In this document: piece by piece, positions 5,923-12,194 of the stretch
Position numbering within the stretch: position 1 is the stretch's first letter
Layout: every line of letters begins with the position of its first letter
Assembly (NCBI GenBank): GCA_002839245.1
Contig: PGXR01000081.1
Span: 1-12,194 of the forward strand
Direction of reading: 5' to 3'
From: Spirochaetae bacterium HGW-Spirochaetae-7
Lineage (GTDB): Bacteria > Spirochaetota > Spirochaetia > Treponematales > UBA12059
DNA length: 12,194 nucleotides
The notes under the pieces: generated by a model
Seen by the model: the letters and a program-made list of their open reading frames with translations, nothing else
Databases searched by the model: none
Told to the model about the DNA's origin: nothing
Translations under genes and position numbers: made by a program

Positions 5923-6894
5923 TTACGGTCCGATATAATAGCTTGCGAGGGCTTCTGCTACTTCGGGCTTGGTAGAAGACGCGCCGGTACCCTGAACGGA
6001 AAGCCCCCTCGTCATCACCTCCATGGCACGGCTTCCAAGGTCGCTGAAATCCTCTTGTTCATCAAGGAAAGGAACACTGGAAGCCACGACCTTGATGAAT
6101 TCAATACCGTACGGCGGTTCCATCAAGAACGAGTACGGAGCGGATGTGTCGGGAGGCAGCAGAATTGGCGCTCCTGAGCGTACCATGCCCTCGCCGGCAC
6201 TGAAACGATTTGGCCAGATCAGTTGGATTTGGCCGGCGCCGTCTACGTGGTAGACGCGGACCCAGGCGTCCTTGTTCACGCCGACTATCACTGTCAGATT
6301 TTCACCGGCTCGGTACGCCGCGCCAGCGCCGCGGTCGGTGCTCGCCGATACCGTGAGGCCACCCGGAGCAGTACTAGAGAGCTTGGCCAATTCATGCGCC
6401 CGATTGACCGCAACGCTGGCTGGTTTCACCGAGGCATAATCAGGTACCGAGGAAACGGGAATGATCCAATCCGCCGCGCCTATCATGGTTCCGCTGGACA
6501 ATTCCGTCAGGAGCAGAGCAATACGGACACGATCGTCCTCGAGGAAGAATCGGCCAGAAACAAGCGCTTCGGCGCCGGTTTCCCGAAGGAAAGCTCCGTA
6601 GGATTCCCTGAGCACCGGGTCAAGGGCAGCGGCCGCGTTGCGATTGAGCACCTTGAGTCTGGTACTCCCCGCCGCGGCTAGAAGCAAGCGATCCTCGGCC
6701 CATCGAGAGAATTGTGTAGGCAATTCGGAGTACTCGAAGGTAAATGTACCAAACACCGCACGTACTGTCGGCAGGTAGTACTCGGCAGCCATTTTGTCGA
6801 GCGACTTGACAGCCTCGGTATCCTGTCCATACGCGGAAGCGGCCGTGACAAGCAACGCCGCGATACAGAGCGCGGGAACAACTCGAGTTCTCAT
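5923..6894 (-). CDS. Exported DUF4384-domain protein
   Basis: A 323-residue protein with a Sec signal peptide (residues 1 to about 23, cleavage near ASA-YGQ). Residues 30-150 resemble the CsgG/FlgO-type fold of envelope proteins: an ELPTQFSRWAEDRL helix, then RLKVLNRN, then ALVSGRFFLEDDRVRIALLL and a strand about the effect on the target. Residues about 193-273 are a DUF4384 domain, recognised by YRAGENLTVIV, DAWVRVYHVDGAGQIQLIWPNRF and PYGIEFIKVVAS. In other bacteria DUF4384 is often attached to caspase-like proteases, so its position 53 bp upstream of a caspase gene is meaningful. The ATG at 6894 has AAGGGG 6 nt upstream; a TTG at 6900 is in frame but abuts that site. The precise role is unknown. 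An envelope partner or scaffold of the caspase protein is inferred. Confidence 0.82.
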   Translation of the reverse strand: MRTRVVPALCIAALLVTAASAYGQDTEAVKSLDKMAAEYYLPTVRAVFGTFTFEYSELPTQFSRWAEDRLLLAAAGSTRLKVLNRNAAAALDPVLRESYGAFLRETGAEALVSGRFFLEDDRVRIALLLTELSSGTMIGAADWIIPVSSVPDYASVKPASVAVNRAHELAKLSSTAPGGLTVSASTDRGAGAAYRAGENLTVIVGVNKDAWVRVYHVDGAGQIQLIWPNRFSAGEGMVRSGAPILLPPDTSAPYSFLMEPPYGIEFIKVVASSVPFLDEQEDFSDLGSRAMEVMTRGLSVQGTGASSTKPEVAEALASYYIGP

Positions 6895-6921
6895 GGCCAA
6901 CCCCTTGTTTTACTTTCAAAC

Positions 6922-6930
6922 AGCATAACA
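6922..6930 (-). promoter_or_regulatory. Possible extended -10 promoter of the DUF4384/caspase operon
   Basis: The minus strand carries TGTTATGCT, an extended -10 (TG-n-TATGCT, hexamer 6927-6922), which would start transcription near 6915 and leave a leader of about 20 nt containing the AAGGGG ribosome site. There is no convincing -35 box 17 bp upstream. This is the only plausible promoter element I see for the operon. Confidence 0.35.
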
Positions 6931-6991
6931 CAAATCCGTTTTCTTTGCCGTAGCCGGACAAGTGAGGCGTCCATCCGCCGGTGCGTTCATC

Positions 6992-7021
6992 TTGTTCCGG
7001 AGACGCGCCGCGTGGTATAAG
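6992..7021 (+). promoter_or_regulatory. Candidate promoter of the HAD phosphatase gene
   Basis: TTGTTC (6992-6997), an 18-bp spacer and TATAAG (7016-7021) lie immediately before the gene. The start would fall about 7028-7029, at the ATG, predicting a leaderless transcript. The same bases also contain AAGGG (7019-7023), 5 nt before the ATG, which would be a normal Shine-Dalgarno site if transcription starts further upstream. Both readings cannot hold at once. Confidence 0.4.
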
Positions 7022-7028
7022 GGCGGCC

Positions 7029-7850
7029 ATGCCCGTACAGCTCATCGCGATCGACCTCGACGACACGCTTTTAACCCCCGAACTGACAATCCTCCCGGCC
7101 AATCTCGACGCGGTGCGCCGCGCCCTCGATGCCGGCATCGCCGTCATGCTCGCATCAGGCAGGACCGTCGAGTCGATGATGCCCTACGCCGTCGAACTCG
7201 GCATGAAGGGCCGCGGCCTGCCGATGATTTGCGCCAATGGTTCCGAGGTCAGGGACGTCGATTCGGGTCGCCTCGTCCGCCGCCTGACGCTGCCCAGGGA
7301 GGTCTGCCTGCTGGCCGTGGAAACCATGGCGGGCTACGGACTGCCGGTACAGGCCTATGACGAGCAGGGCATCATCGTCACGATACACAATCGATGGACC
7401 GACCGCGACAGGCAGCTGACCGGGTTGCCGATCCGGCTTGCCCAAGGCCCCGGCGACATAGCGCGCGAGCCGAGGAGCAAGCTCCTGTCGGCGGGAACGC
7501 CCGAGCAAGTCGCGGGCATAGTCCAGGCCCTTCGCGAACGCTTCGCGGGCCTGGCCGAGATAGTCGTATCGAAGCCCTACTTCATCGAGATCCTGCCCGC
7601 CGGAGCAGACAAGGGCGAGGCTCTCTCCTGGGTGGCCGACATCAGGGGAGTGCCCCGGTCCGACGTCATGGCGATAGGCGACGCCGGCAACGACGTCGGG
7701 ATGCTCCGCTGGGCCGGGGTCGGCTGCGCGCCGGCGGACGCGAGGCCGGAGGCCATCGCAGCGGCCCGCCACGTCTCGCCGCTGCCGCACGACGCAGAAG
7801 CGGTCGCCGACCTCATCGACAGGCTCGCCCTCCTCCCAGGCAAGCGCTGA
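7029..7850 (+). CDS. Cof-type HAD-superfamily hydrolase
   Basis: A 273-residue cytoplasmic phosphatase of the HAD superfamily, Cof/class IIB type, acting on small phosphorylated metabolites such as sugar phosphates or nucleotides. All four motifs are intact: nucleophile and acid in DLDDT (D9, D11), SGR (43-45), K195 in GADKGEAL and the metal site GDAGND (217-222). The large cap between residues about 80 and 190 and the spacing of GADKG to GDAGND are typical. Substrate cannot be read from sequence. The ATG at 7029 places DLDDT near the N-terminus as expected; an in-frame upstream ATG (6981) would add a non-homologous stretch across the promoter. It is divergent from the DUF4384/caspase operon and followed by the small Cys-rich gene. 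Confidence 0.93.
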   Translation: MPVQLIAIDLDDTLLTPELTILPANLDAVRRALDAGIAVMLASGRTVESMMPYAVELGMKGRGLPMICANGSEVRDVDSGRLVRRLTLPREVCLLAVETMAGYGLPVQAYDEQGIIVTIHNRWTDRDRQLTGLPIRLAQGPGDIAREPRSKLLSAGTPEQVAGIVQALRERFAGLAEIVVSKPYFIEILPAGADKGEALSWVADIRGVPRSDVMAIGDAGNDVGMLRWAGVGCAPADARPEAIAAARHVSPLPHDAEAVADLIDRLALLPGKR

Positions 7851-7911
7851 CAAGGTCCTCAATATTTCGTCAATCCAGGTCGACATTCTTTAATGCATGA
7901 AAGGAGTCGCC

Positions 7912-8100
7912 ATGTCGCAAGAACTGAAGGAAACGGGAAACAAGAAATGCTTCGCGTGCATACAGTGGACCGGCCAGCGGACCTTCTACCCGGAGAAGAA
8001 ACAGATCAAGGTCGATGTCGGCATCGACGGCGTCTGCCTGGTCATCCACCAGAAGGTAAAGGGCAGCTTCCACTGCGATCAGTACTTTCCGCTCCGCTAG
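7912..8100 (+). CDS. Small four-cysteine protein, unknown function
   Basis: A 62-residue hydrophilic protein without a signal peptide or membrane segment. It has four cysteines, C13 and C16 as a CFAC pair, then C42 and C55, the last in FHCDQYFPLR, so a small zinc-binding fold is plausible. Many lysines (KK, EKKQIK, KVKG) suggest possible nucleic-acid or phosphate contact, which is inference. The ATG at 7912 is chosen because AAAGGAG lies 5 nt upstream; an ATG at 7897 is in frame but poorly placed. The excellent ribosome site and in-frame composition argue that it is real. I do not recognise a named family. It lies 61 bp after the HAD gene and 82 bp before the propeller gene. Confidence 0.75.
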   Translation: MSQELKETGNKKCFACIQWTGQRTFYPEKKQIKVDVGIDGVCLVIHQKVKGSFHCDQYFPLR

Positions 8101-8182
8101 AACCGGTACCAAAGGCTGACCCCGACGTCTGCCCCTATCGCTTTGTCCGTTTTTCGCCGAAAATGGATCGAAGGGGAACGCC

Positions 8183-10492
8183 ATGACCACAGTTCGCTCC
8201 AGGACCCTAGCCGCTGCGATCCTTGTCGTCGCGCTTACGTCGAACGTCGCGGCAGACATCGAATTCGTCGGCCTCGACGTATCCGCCGACGACCGCATAC
8301 TGTTCAGTGCCCGCGTCGAGGTGCCCGGGGAGCCTGGCTACGACACGCTGTTCTCCGCCGACGCGAAAACCGGCGAACTTGTCCAGCTGACGTTCTACCC
8401 GGAATCGATAGCCATCGTCGATGACGGCCGCAGGTTGCAGATACGGAACCGCTTCGGCGTATTCATGACCGAGCGCGGCTTCACCGGCCTGGCGCCCCTT
8501 CCCGGCATACCGTCGTTCGCCAGGGGCTCGACCGTCCAGCAGGGCCGCCTCGTCGATTCGCAGCCGTCGCCGGACGGCACCATGCTCCTGTACCTTTCTC
8601 CGGTCAGCCCGGCCCGCGGCGACCTGATACTGTTCGACCTGGGAAGGAAGACCGAGTCGGTGGTCGCCAGGAGCATCGAGTATTCCGCCGACAGGTTCCC
8701 GGCGTCCTGGTCCCCCGACTCCCGCTACTTCGTCTACGGCAAGGCGAGCGACCTGTTCTACTTCTCCGCCGAGCAGTCCCGGCAGGGCCGTGTACCCGAC
8801 GAAAGCTGGCGCAAGATAGGCACCGGCAGGGTCTCGCAGGCGCGATGGAGCGCCAACGGCAGCCTCTACCTGCTCCGCGACCGCTCGATGTACCGCATCA
8901 TGCCGGAAGAATTCTTCACCCAGGCCATCTATTCCGGCATCGTCCAGCCGGGCATCCTCGTCGGCAAGGCGCCCTTCCCCTACGACCCCAATTTCGACTC
9001 GTTCTGGATATCCCCCGACGGATCCAAGGTGCTGTTGTGCAAGGACGGCCGGAACATATTCCTGTACCGGCTTGACCCGGACGACTTCGGTCGCGAGGCG
9101 GCGGTCAACGCGATGCCGTACCTTTTCCTGCAGGGAAACACCATCGTCGACCAGGTACTCTGGCCGTCGAGCGACGAAGTGACGGTCTTTACCGCGTCGC
9201 TGCGGGACGGCAAGCGCGTCTCGGGCGCTTACCGCGTCAAGGCGCCGATACCCGGCGAGGAAAGCCTGTCGGCGGGATTCCTTTCCCTCGACGTCGCCGG
9301 GGCGACCGGCATTTCGCTGTCGCCCGACGAAAGCCGCGCCGCCATCGTCACCCCGGACGGCGTGAAGATCCGCCGCTACTCCAACTGGGCCATCGAGCGG
9401 GACCTGCCTTCGCCCGGCGCCATCCACGCGGTGTGGGTGGCCCAGGACAAGCTCGTGCTCGCCTCATCCGGCGCGATCGAGATGATAGGACTCGCCGACG
9501 GCGCCAGGGCCCTCGTGGCGCTTGGCCAGCCGGGCGCCTACGGATGGTCGGCCGCCGAGCCGGGCACCGTAGTGACCTCCAAATCCGGCGTCGCCTACAA
9601 AAGCCCGGCATCCGCCCCCTCATGGGCTCACGCGGCGACCTTCGACCCGCTCCCCCAATCGACCAATTCCGCCAATTACCGCGTATATCCTGACGGTATC
9701 GCCTCGGGTTCGTACCGCAACACCATCATGGTCCGCTCCGCAAAAGGCCTGGGGACGAGAAGCCTCCTGCCCGCGCCGGGCAAGGCGTACACGCCGTTTC
9801 CCGTCCAGGACGAGGCGCGGGGAGCCCTGGTGTTCGACCACGGCTCGAGGATACGGCGCCGTGAAGTGTCGCTCGCGTTCAACGCCTACGACGGCGCCGA
9901 AGGCCTCGTCGGAGTCCTGGATACGCTCAGGGAATACGGCATCCGAGCCACCTTCTTCGTCAACGGCGAATTCGTGAGGCGCAATCCGGGGGCGGCCCGG
10001 CTGATAGCCGAAAGCGGCAACGAGACAGGCAACATGTTCTTCAGCGTCTTCGACGCGACCGACGCCCGCTACCGCGCGGACGCTGAATTCGTCAAGCGCG
10101 GGCTGGCCCGCACCGAGGACGAGTACTTCGCGGCAACCGGAGCGGAACTATCGCTGCTGTGGCACTCGCCCAACTATTCCATCAGCTCGGTGCTGCTGGA
10201 AGCGGCCGCAGAAATGAACTATAACTACATAGGACGGGACGTCGACCCGCTCGACTGGGTCGGGCGCTTCCAGGGGACGCTGACCCAGGGACTGTACGCC
10301 GGCGTGCACGACCTCGTCGAACGGACGGTGACGGCCGTATTGCCAGGATCGATCGTACCGGTTCGAATCGGCATACCCGACGGCGGCAGGGAAGACTACT
10401 TCTACAACGAGTTGCCGCTCCTGCTCAACGCGCTGCTGGCCGATGGATACGAGATCGTGCCCGTTTCGGTCTTGATGAAGCACGCCGAATAG
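8183..10492 (+). CDS. Exported TolB-like propeller with a degenerate NodB/CE4 domain
   Basis: A 769-residue protein with a Sec signal peptide (residues 1-24, cleavage VAA before DIE). Residues about 25-500 form a beta-propeller of TolB/WD40-like blades, seen as recurring SPDG-type turns at about 128, 177, 275 and 378. Residues about 560-767 resemble a NodB polysaccharide deacetylase: the RATFFVNGEFV strand, the DVDPLDW motif and the ending ADGYEIVPVSVL are typical. The active site is mostly missing. TFDDG is AFNAYDG (only D570 matches), the HxxxH metal pair is M618 and V622, the Arg of the RPPYG motif is Trp, and the final His motif reads VPVRIG. Deacetylase activity is therefore unlikely; binding of glycan or protein is more probable. 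The ATG at 8183 has AAGGGG 6 nt upstream. Confidence 0.85.
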   Translation: MTTVRSRTLAAAILVVALTSNVAADIEFVGLDVSADDRILFSARVEVPGEPGYDTLFSADAKTGELVQLTFYPESIAIVDDGRRLQIRNRFGVFMTERGFTGLAPLPGIPSFARGSTVQQGRLVDSQPSPDGTMLLYLSPVSPARGDLILFDLGRKTESVVARSIEYSADRFPASWSPDSRYFVYGKASDLFYFSAEQSRQGRVPDESWRKIGTGRVSQARWSANGSLYLLRDRSMYRIMPEEFFTQAIYSGIVQPGILVGKAPFPYDPNFDSFWISPDGSKVLLCKDGRNIFLYRLDPDDFGREAAVNAMPYLFLQGNTIVDQVLWPSSDEVTVFTASLRDGKRVSGAYRVKAPIPGEESLSAGFLSLDVAGATGISLSPDESRAAIVTPDGVKIRRYSNWAIERDLPSPGAIHAVWVAQDKLVLASSGAIEMIGLADGARALVALGQPGAYGWSAAEPGTVVTSKSGVAYKSPASAPSWAHAATFDPLPQSTNSANYRVYPDGIASGSYRNTIMVRSAKGLGTRSLLPAPGKAYTPFPVQDEARGALVFDHGSRIRRREVSLAFNAYDGAEGLVGVLDTLREYGIRATFFVNGEFVRRNPGAARLIAESGNETGNMFFSVFDATDARYRADAEFVKRGLARTEDEYFAATGAELSLLWHSPNYSISSVLLEAAAEMNYNYIGRDVDPLDWVGRFQGTLTQGLYAGVHDLVERTVTAVLPGSIVPVRIGIPDGGREDYFYNELPLLLNALLADGYEIVPVSVLMKHAE

Positions 10493-10535
10493 TCGCGTCG
10501 AATAGCCGCGTCGCGACGAATAGTCGCGTCGCGAC
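10487..10535 (+). repeat. 18-bp tandem repeat overlapping a stop codon
   Basis: Three head-to-tail units occur: a 13-bp partial GAATAGTCGCGTC (10487-10499), then GAATAGCCGCGTCGCGAC (10500-10517) and GAATAGTCGCGTCGCGAC (10518-10535). The TAG of the first unit is the stop codon of the propeller gene. The last unit ends in GTCGCG-T-CGCGAC, able to form a tight hairpin without a U tract. CGCGTCGCGACGAAT (10507-10521) also occurs, identical over 15 bp, at 405-419 in the tRNA-Thr/rpmG spacer. Confidence 0.7.
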
Positions 10536-10568
10536 CAGTCAGCGCAGGCCGGAGAGTCCGGAGGGACG

Positions 10569-12194
10569 ATGCTCGCCGATCGATTCAGGTTATCGACAGA
10601 TTCTCTCGACTACTCGGTGTCCGCCGACGACGTGGCCAGGCTCGACGGCGGCGCCTGGGGAGACGCGGTAATAGGCCAGCCGAGGGCGCTCGAGGCTCTG
10701 ACGATAGGTACCGCGATACGCGCCAAAGGCTACAATATCTTCGTCTCGGGCGCACCTGGTACGGGCAGGCGCACCGCGGTGATGCGGACGCTCGCCGCCT
10801 TCAAGCCCCCGCGGCTCGAACTCCGCGACGCCGCCTACGTCTATAATTTCAAGGCGCCGCTTGCGCCGACGGCACTGTACTTCAAGGCTGGAGAGGCGGC
10901 GCTGTTCCGCAGGGACGTCCACTCGCTGATCGAGAACGTCAAGAAGCTCGTCGCCCTGCACGCCGAATCGGGCGACGCCAGGAAGCGGCGCGGCGAACTC
11001 GAAAAGGCGTGGGAAACGACCGAGAACGGCCGGCTCGCGGCGTTCGAGGCGGAACTGGCGACCGACGGCTTCCGCGTCGTCCAGGTCCAGGCCGACGACG
11101 GCCAGACGAACACCGACATCCTGCCGCTGAAGGACGGCGTACCCGTACCCTTCGACGAATACCAGGCGGCGGCCGAGTCTGGCGCCATACCGGAAGCCGA
11201 GTTTGCGTCGATGCGGCAGCGCTACTTTGCACACATGGACGAGATGCGCCTGCTGTTCGTCGACCTCCACAGGGGACGCGCCAAGCTCGACGACCAGCTT
11301 GAAACGCTACGGACCCAGGCGCTCCAGCCGCTGGCGCACGCAGAAGCGGAAATTCTGGCTGCCCGCTACGACGACGAACGGACCCGCGAATGGATCCGGG
11401 CCCTCGAGAAGGACATCGTCGCCCACCTGTACCTTTTCGGGCAGGGGACTCCAGAGCGCAGGCACCGCTCGCCGCTTTCGCGCTACGGCGTCAACGTCCT
11501 CGCCGACCGGGGGGACGCGACAACCGTACCGGTGCTGTTCGAGGCAAACCCGACGTACGCCAACCTTTTCGGCAACATAGAGCAGCATTCGGAAGGCCAG
11601 GCCGAAGGCAGGACTGCCTACCTCCGGATACGCCCCGGCTCCATCGTCAAGGCTTCGGGGGGTTTCCTGGTCATGCATGCGGAAGACCTCGTGGCCGACG
11701 AGGAAGCCTGGACCGCGGTCAAACGCGTCCTGCGGACGGGCAGGCTCGAGATCCAGAGCCAGGCCGGCCCGATGGGTCAACTGGTCTCGGTCAAGCCGGA
11801 GCCGCTGGAGCTCGACGTCAAGATAGTCCTGATAGGCGGCGAGATGACCTACGACGGCCTGTACAATGCCGATCCGGACTTCCAGAAGCTGTTCAAGATA
11901 TGCGCCGAATTCGACTCGACGATGCGCCGCAACGATGAGTCGTTGCGTGAATACGTCTCCTTTGCCCGCAAGATAACGCTCGAGGAGGGCCTTCTCGAAC
12001 CGTCGGCCGACGGCATATCGGCCATCGCCGAGTACGGCATCAGGCTCGCCGGATACCGCGACCGGCTGTCCACGCGCTTCTCGAAGATAGCCGACCTGAT
12101 ACGGGAGGCCGACTACCGGGCCAGCCTCGCCGGCAAGGACGCCATCGACGCCGCGGCGGTGGTCGAGGCCGAAAGCGAGACCGGACTCAAGATC
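10569..12194 (+). CDS. Lon-related ATP-dependent protease (AAA_32 type), N-terminal part
   Basis: The frame is open for 542 codons and runs off the window. It matches the AAA_32/Lon-like group (LonB-like proteases with a C-terminal Lon Ser-Lys protease domain), cytoplasmic machines for protein quality control. Seen here: the GQPRALEAL entry motif, Walker A GAPGTGRRT at 61-69 with Arg where the usual Lys would be, a helical, probably coiled-coil insertion at about 120-290, the Walker B region GGFLVMHAEDL (364 onward) with the family's WTAVKRVLRTGRLEIQ follow-on, the sensor strand VKIVLIGG and PDFQKLFKICAEFDSTM. The protease domain is not in view, so activity cannot be judged. The ATG at 10569 has GGAGG 4 nt upstream. 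The 76-bp spacer before it holds the 18-bp repeats. Confidence 0.88.
   Translation, partial: MLADRFRLSTDSLDYSVSADDVARLDGGAWGDAVIGQPRALEALTIGTAIRAKGYNIFVSGAPGTGRRTAVMRTLAAFKPPRLELRDAAYVYNFKAPLAPTALYFKAGEAALFRRDVHSLIENVKKLVALHAESGDARKRRGELEKAWETTENGRLAAFEAELATDGFRVVQVQADDGQTNTDILPLKDGVPVPFDEYQAAAESGAIPEAEFASMRQRYFAHMDEMRLLFVDLHRGRAKLDDQLETLRTQALQPLAHAEAEILAARYDDERTREWIRALEKDIVAHLYLFGQGTPERRHRSPLSRYGVNVLADRGDATTVPVLFEANPTYANLFGNIEQHSEGQAEGRTAYLRIRPGSIVKASGGFLVMHAEDLVADEEAWTAVKRVLRTGRLEIQSQAGPMGQLVSVKPEPLELDVKIVLIGGEMTYDGLYNADPDFQKLFKICAEFDSTMRRNDESLREYVSFARKITLEEGLLEPSADGISAIAEYGIRLAGYRDRLSTRFSKIADLIREADYRASLAGKDAIDAAAVVEAESETGLKI

Noticed and set aside
4058..5938. 626-codon open frame on the plus strand opposite the caspase-LivK gene
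   Set aside because: It is a codon-structure shadow in GC-rich DNA: the protein is a monotonous mix of V, G, H, L, A and R, with no motif, while the minus-strand frame has signal peptide, ribosome site and two recognised domains.
7861..7911. Promoter for the 62-residue protein gene
   Set aside because: TTTAAT at 7889-7894 could be a -10 box but no acceptable -35 lies at the right distance; read-through from the HAD gene is equally likely.
8101..8182. Third copy of the GGGGTCTG-type repeat near 8116-8136 (read on the minus strand)
   Set aside because: It contains GGGGTCAG and GGGGCAGAC fragments, but order and spacing differ too much from the other two copies to call.
8207..9427. 406-codon open frame on the minus strand under the propeller gene
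   Set aside because: Low-complexity G/V/R/A/E composition, no ribosome site and no motif; it is the antisense shadow of the well-supported plus-strand gene.

Overview
The window looks like a chromosomal segment from a GC-rich, Gram-negative-type bacterium. Five products carry cleavable signal peptides or are membrane proteins. The LivK-like domain, the caspase/DUF4384 pair, the propeller/NodB-like protein and the Cys-rich 62-residue protein together suggest a spirochaete (Spirochaetota). That placement rests on overall protein style, not on a marker gene, so it is moderate confidence only.

Left end (1-660, minus strand): a translation cluster, transcribed right to left as tRNA-Thr(GGT), rpmG (ribosomal protein L33) and tRNA-Trp(CCA). 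A near-consensus sigma-70 promoter lies just upstream of tRNA-Thr. In many bacteria rpmG and tRNA-Trp are followed by secE-nusG and the rplKAJL/rpoBC genes, so those probably lie beyond base 1. Spacers in this cluster hold several hairpins, a weak attenuator and a 14-bp duplicate of the tRNA-Thr 3' end.

661-3706 (minus): murJ, the lipid II flippase, lies downstream of an orphan AAA_14/DUF4143 ATPase. The ATPase gene has a strong promoter so close to its ATG that the mRNA is probably leaderless, with two inverted repeats over the promoter. The spacers on both sides of the ATPase hold a shared GGGGTCTG-type repeat.

3706-6930 (minus): the most unusual part. A two-gene operon for exported proteins encodes (i) a DUF4384 protein with a FlgO/CsgG-like N-terminal region and (ii) a 705-residue protein joining an intact caspase-like (C14) protease domain, a small beta-sandwich/PEGA-like linker and a complete LivK-type periplasmic amino-acid-binding domain. 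A good intrinsic terminator closes the operon. No LivHMGF transporter genes are in view, so the binding domain is more likely a sensor than a transport component.

6992-12194 (plus): divergent from that operon are a Cof-type HAD phosphatase, a 62-residue four-cysteine protein of unknown function, an exported TolB-like propeller fused to a NodB/CE4-like domain whose metal site is largely lost, and the first 542 residues of a Lon-related ATPase/protease (AAA_32 type) that runs off the window. An 18-bp tandem repeat overlaps the stop codon of the propeller gene, and part of it recurs in the tRNA-Thr/rpmG spacer 10 kb away.

No IS element, CRISPR array or phage gene was found.
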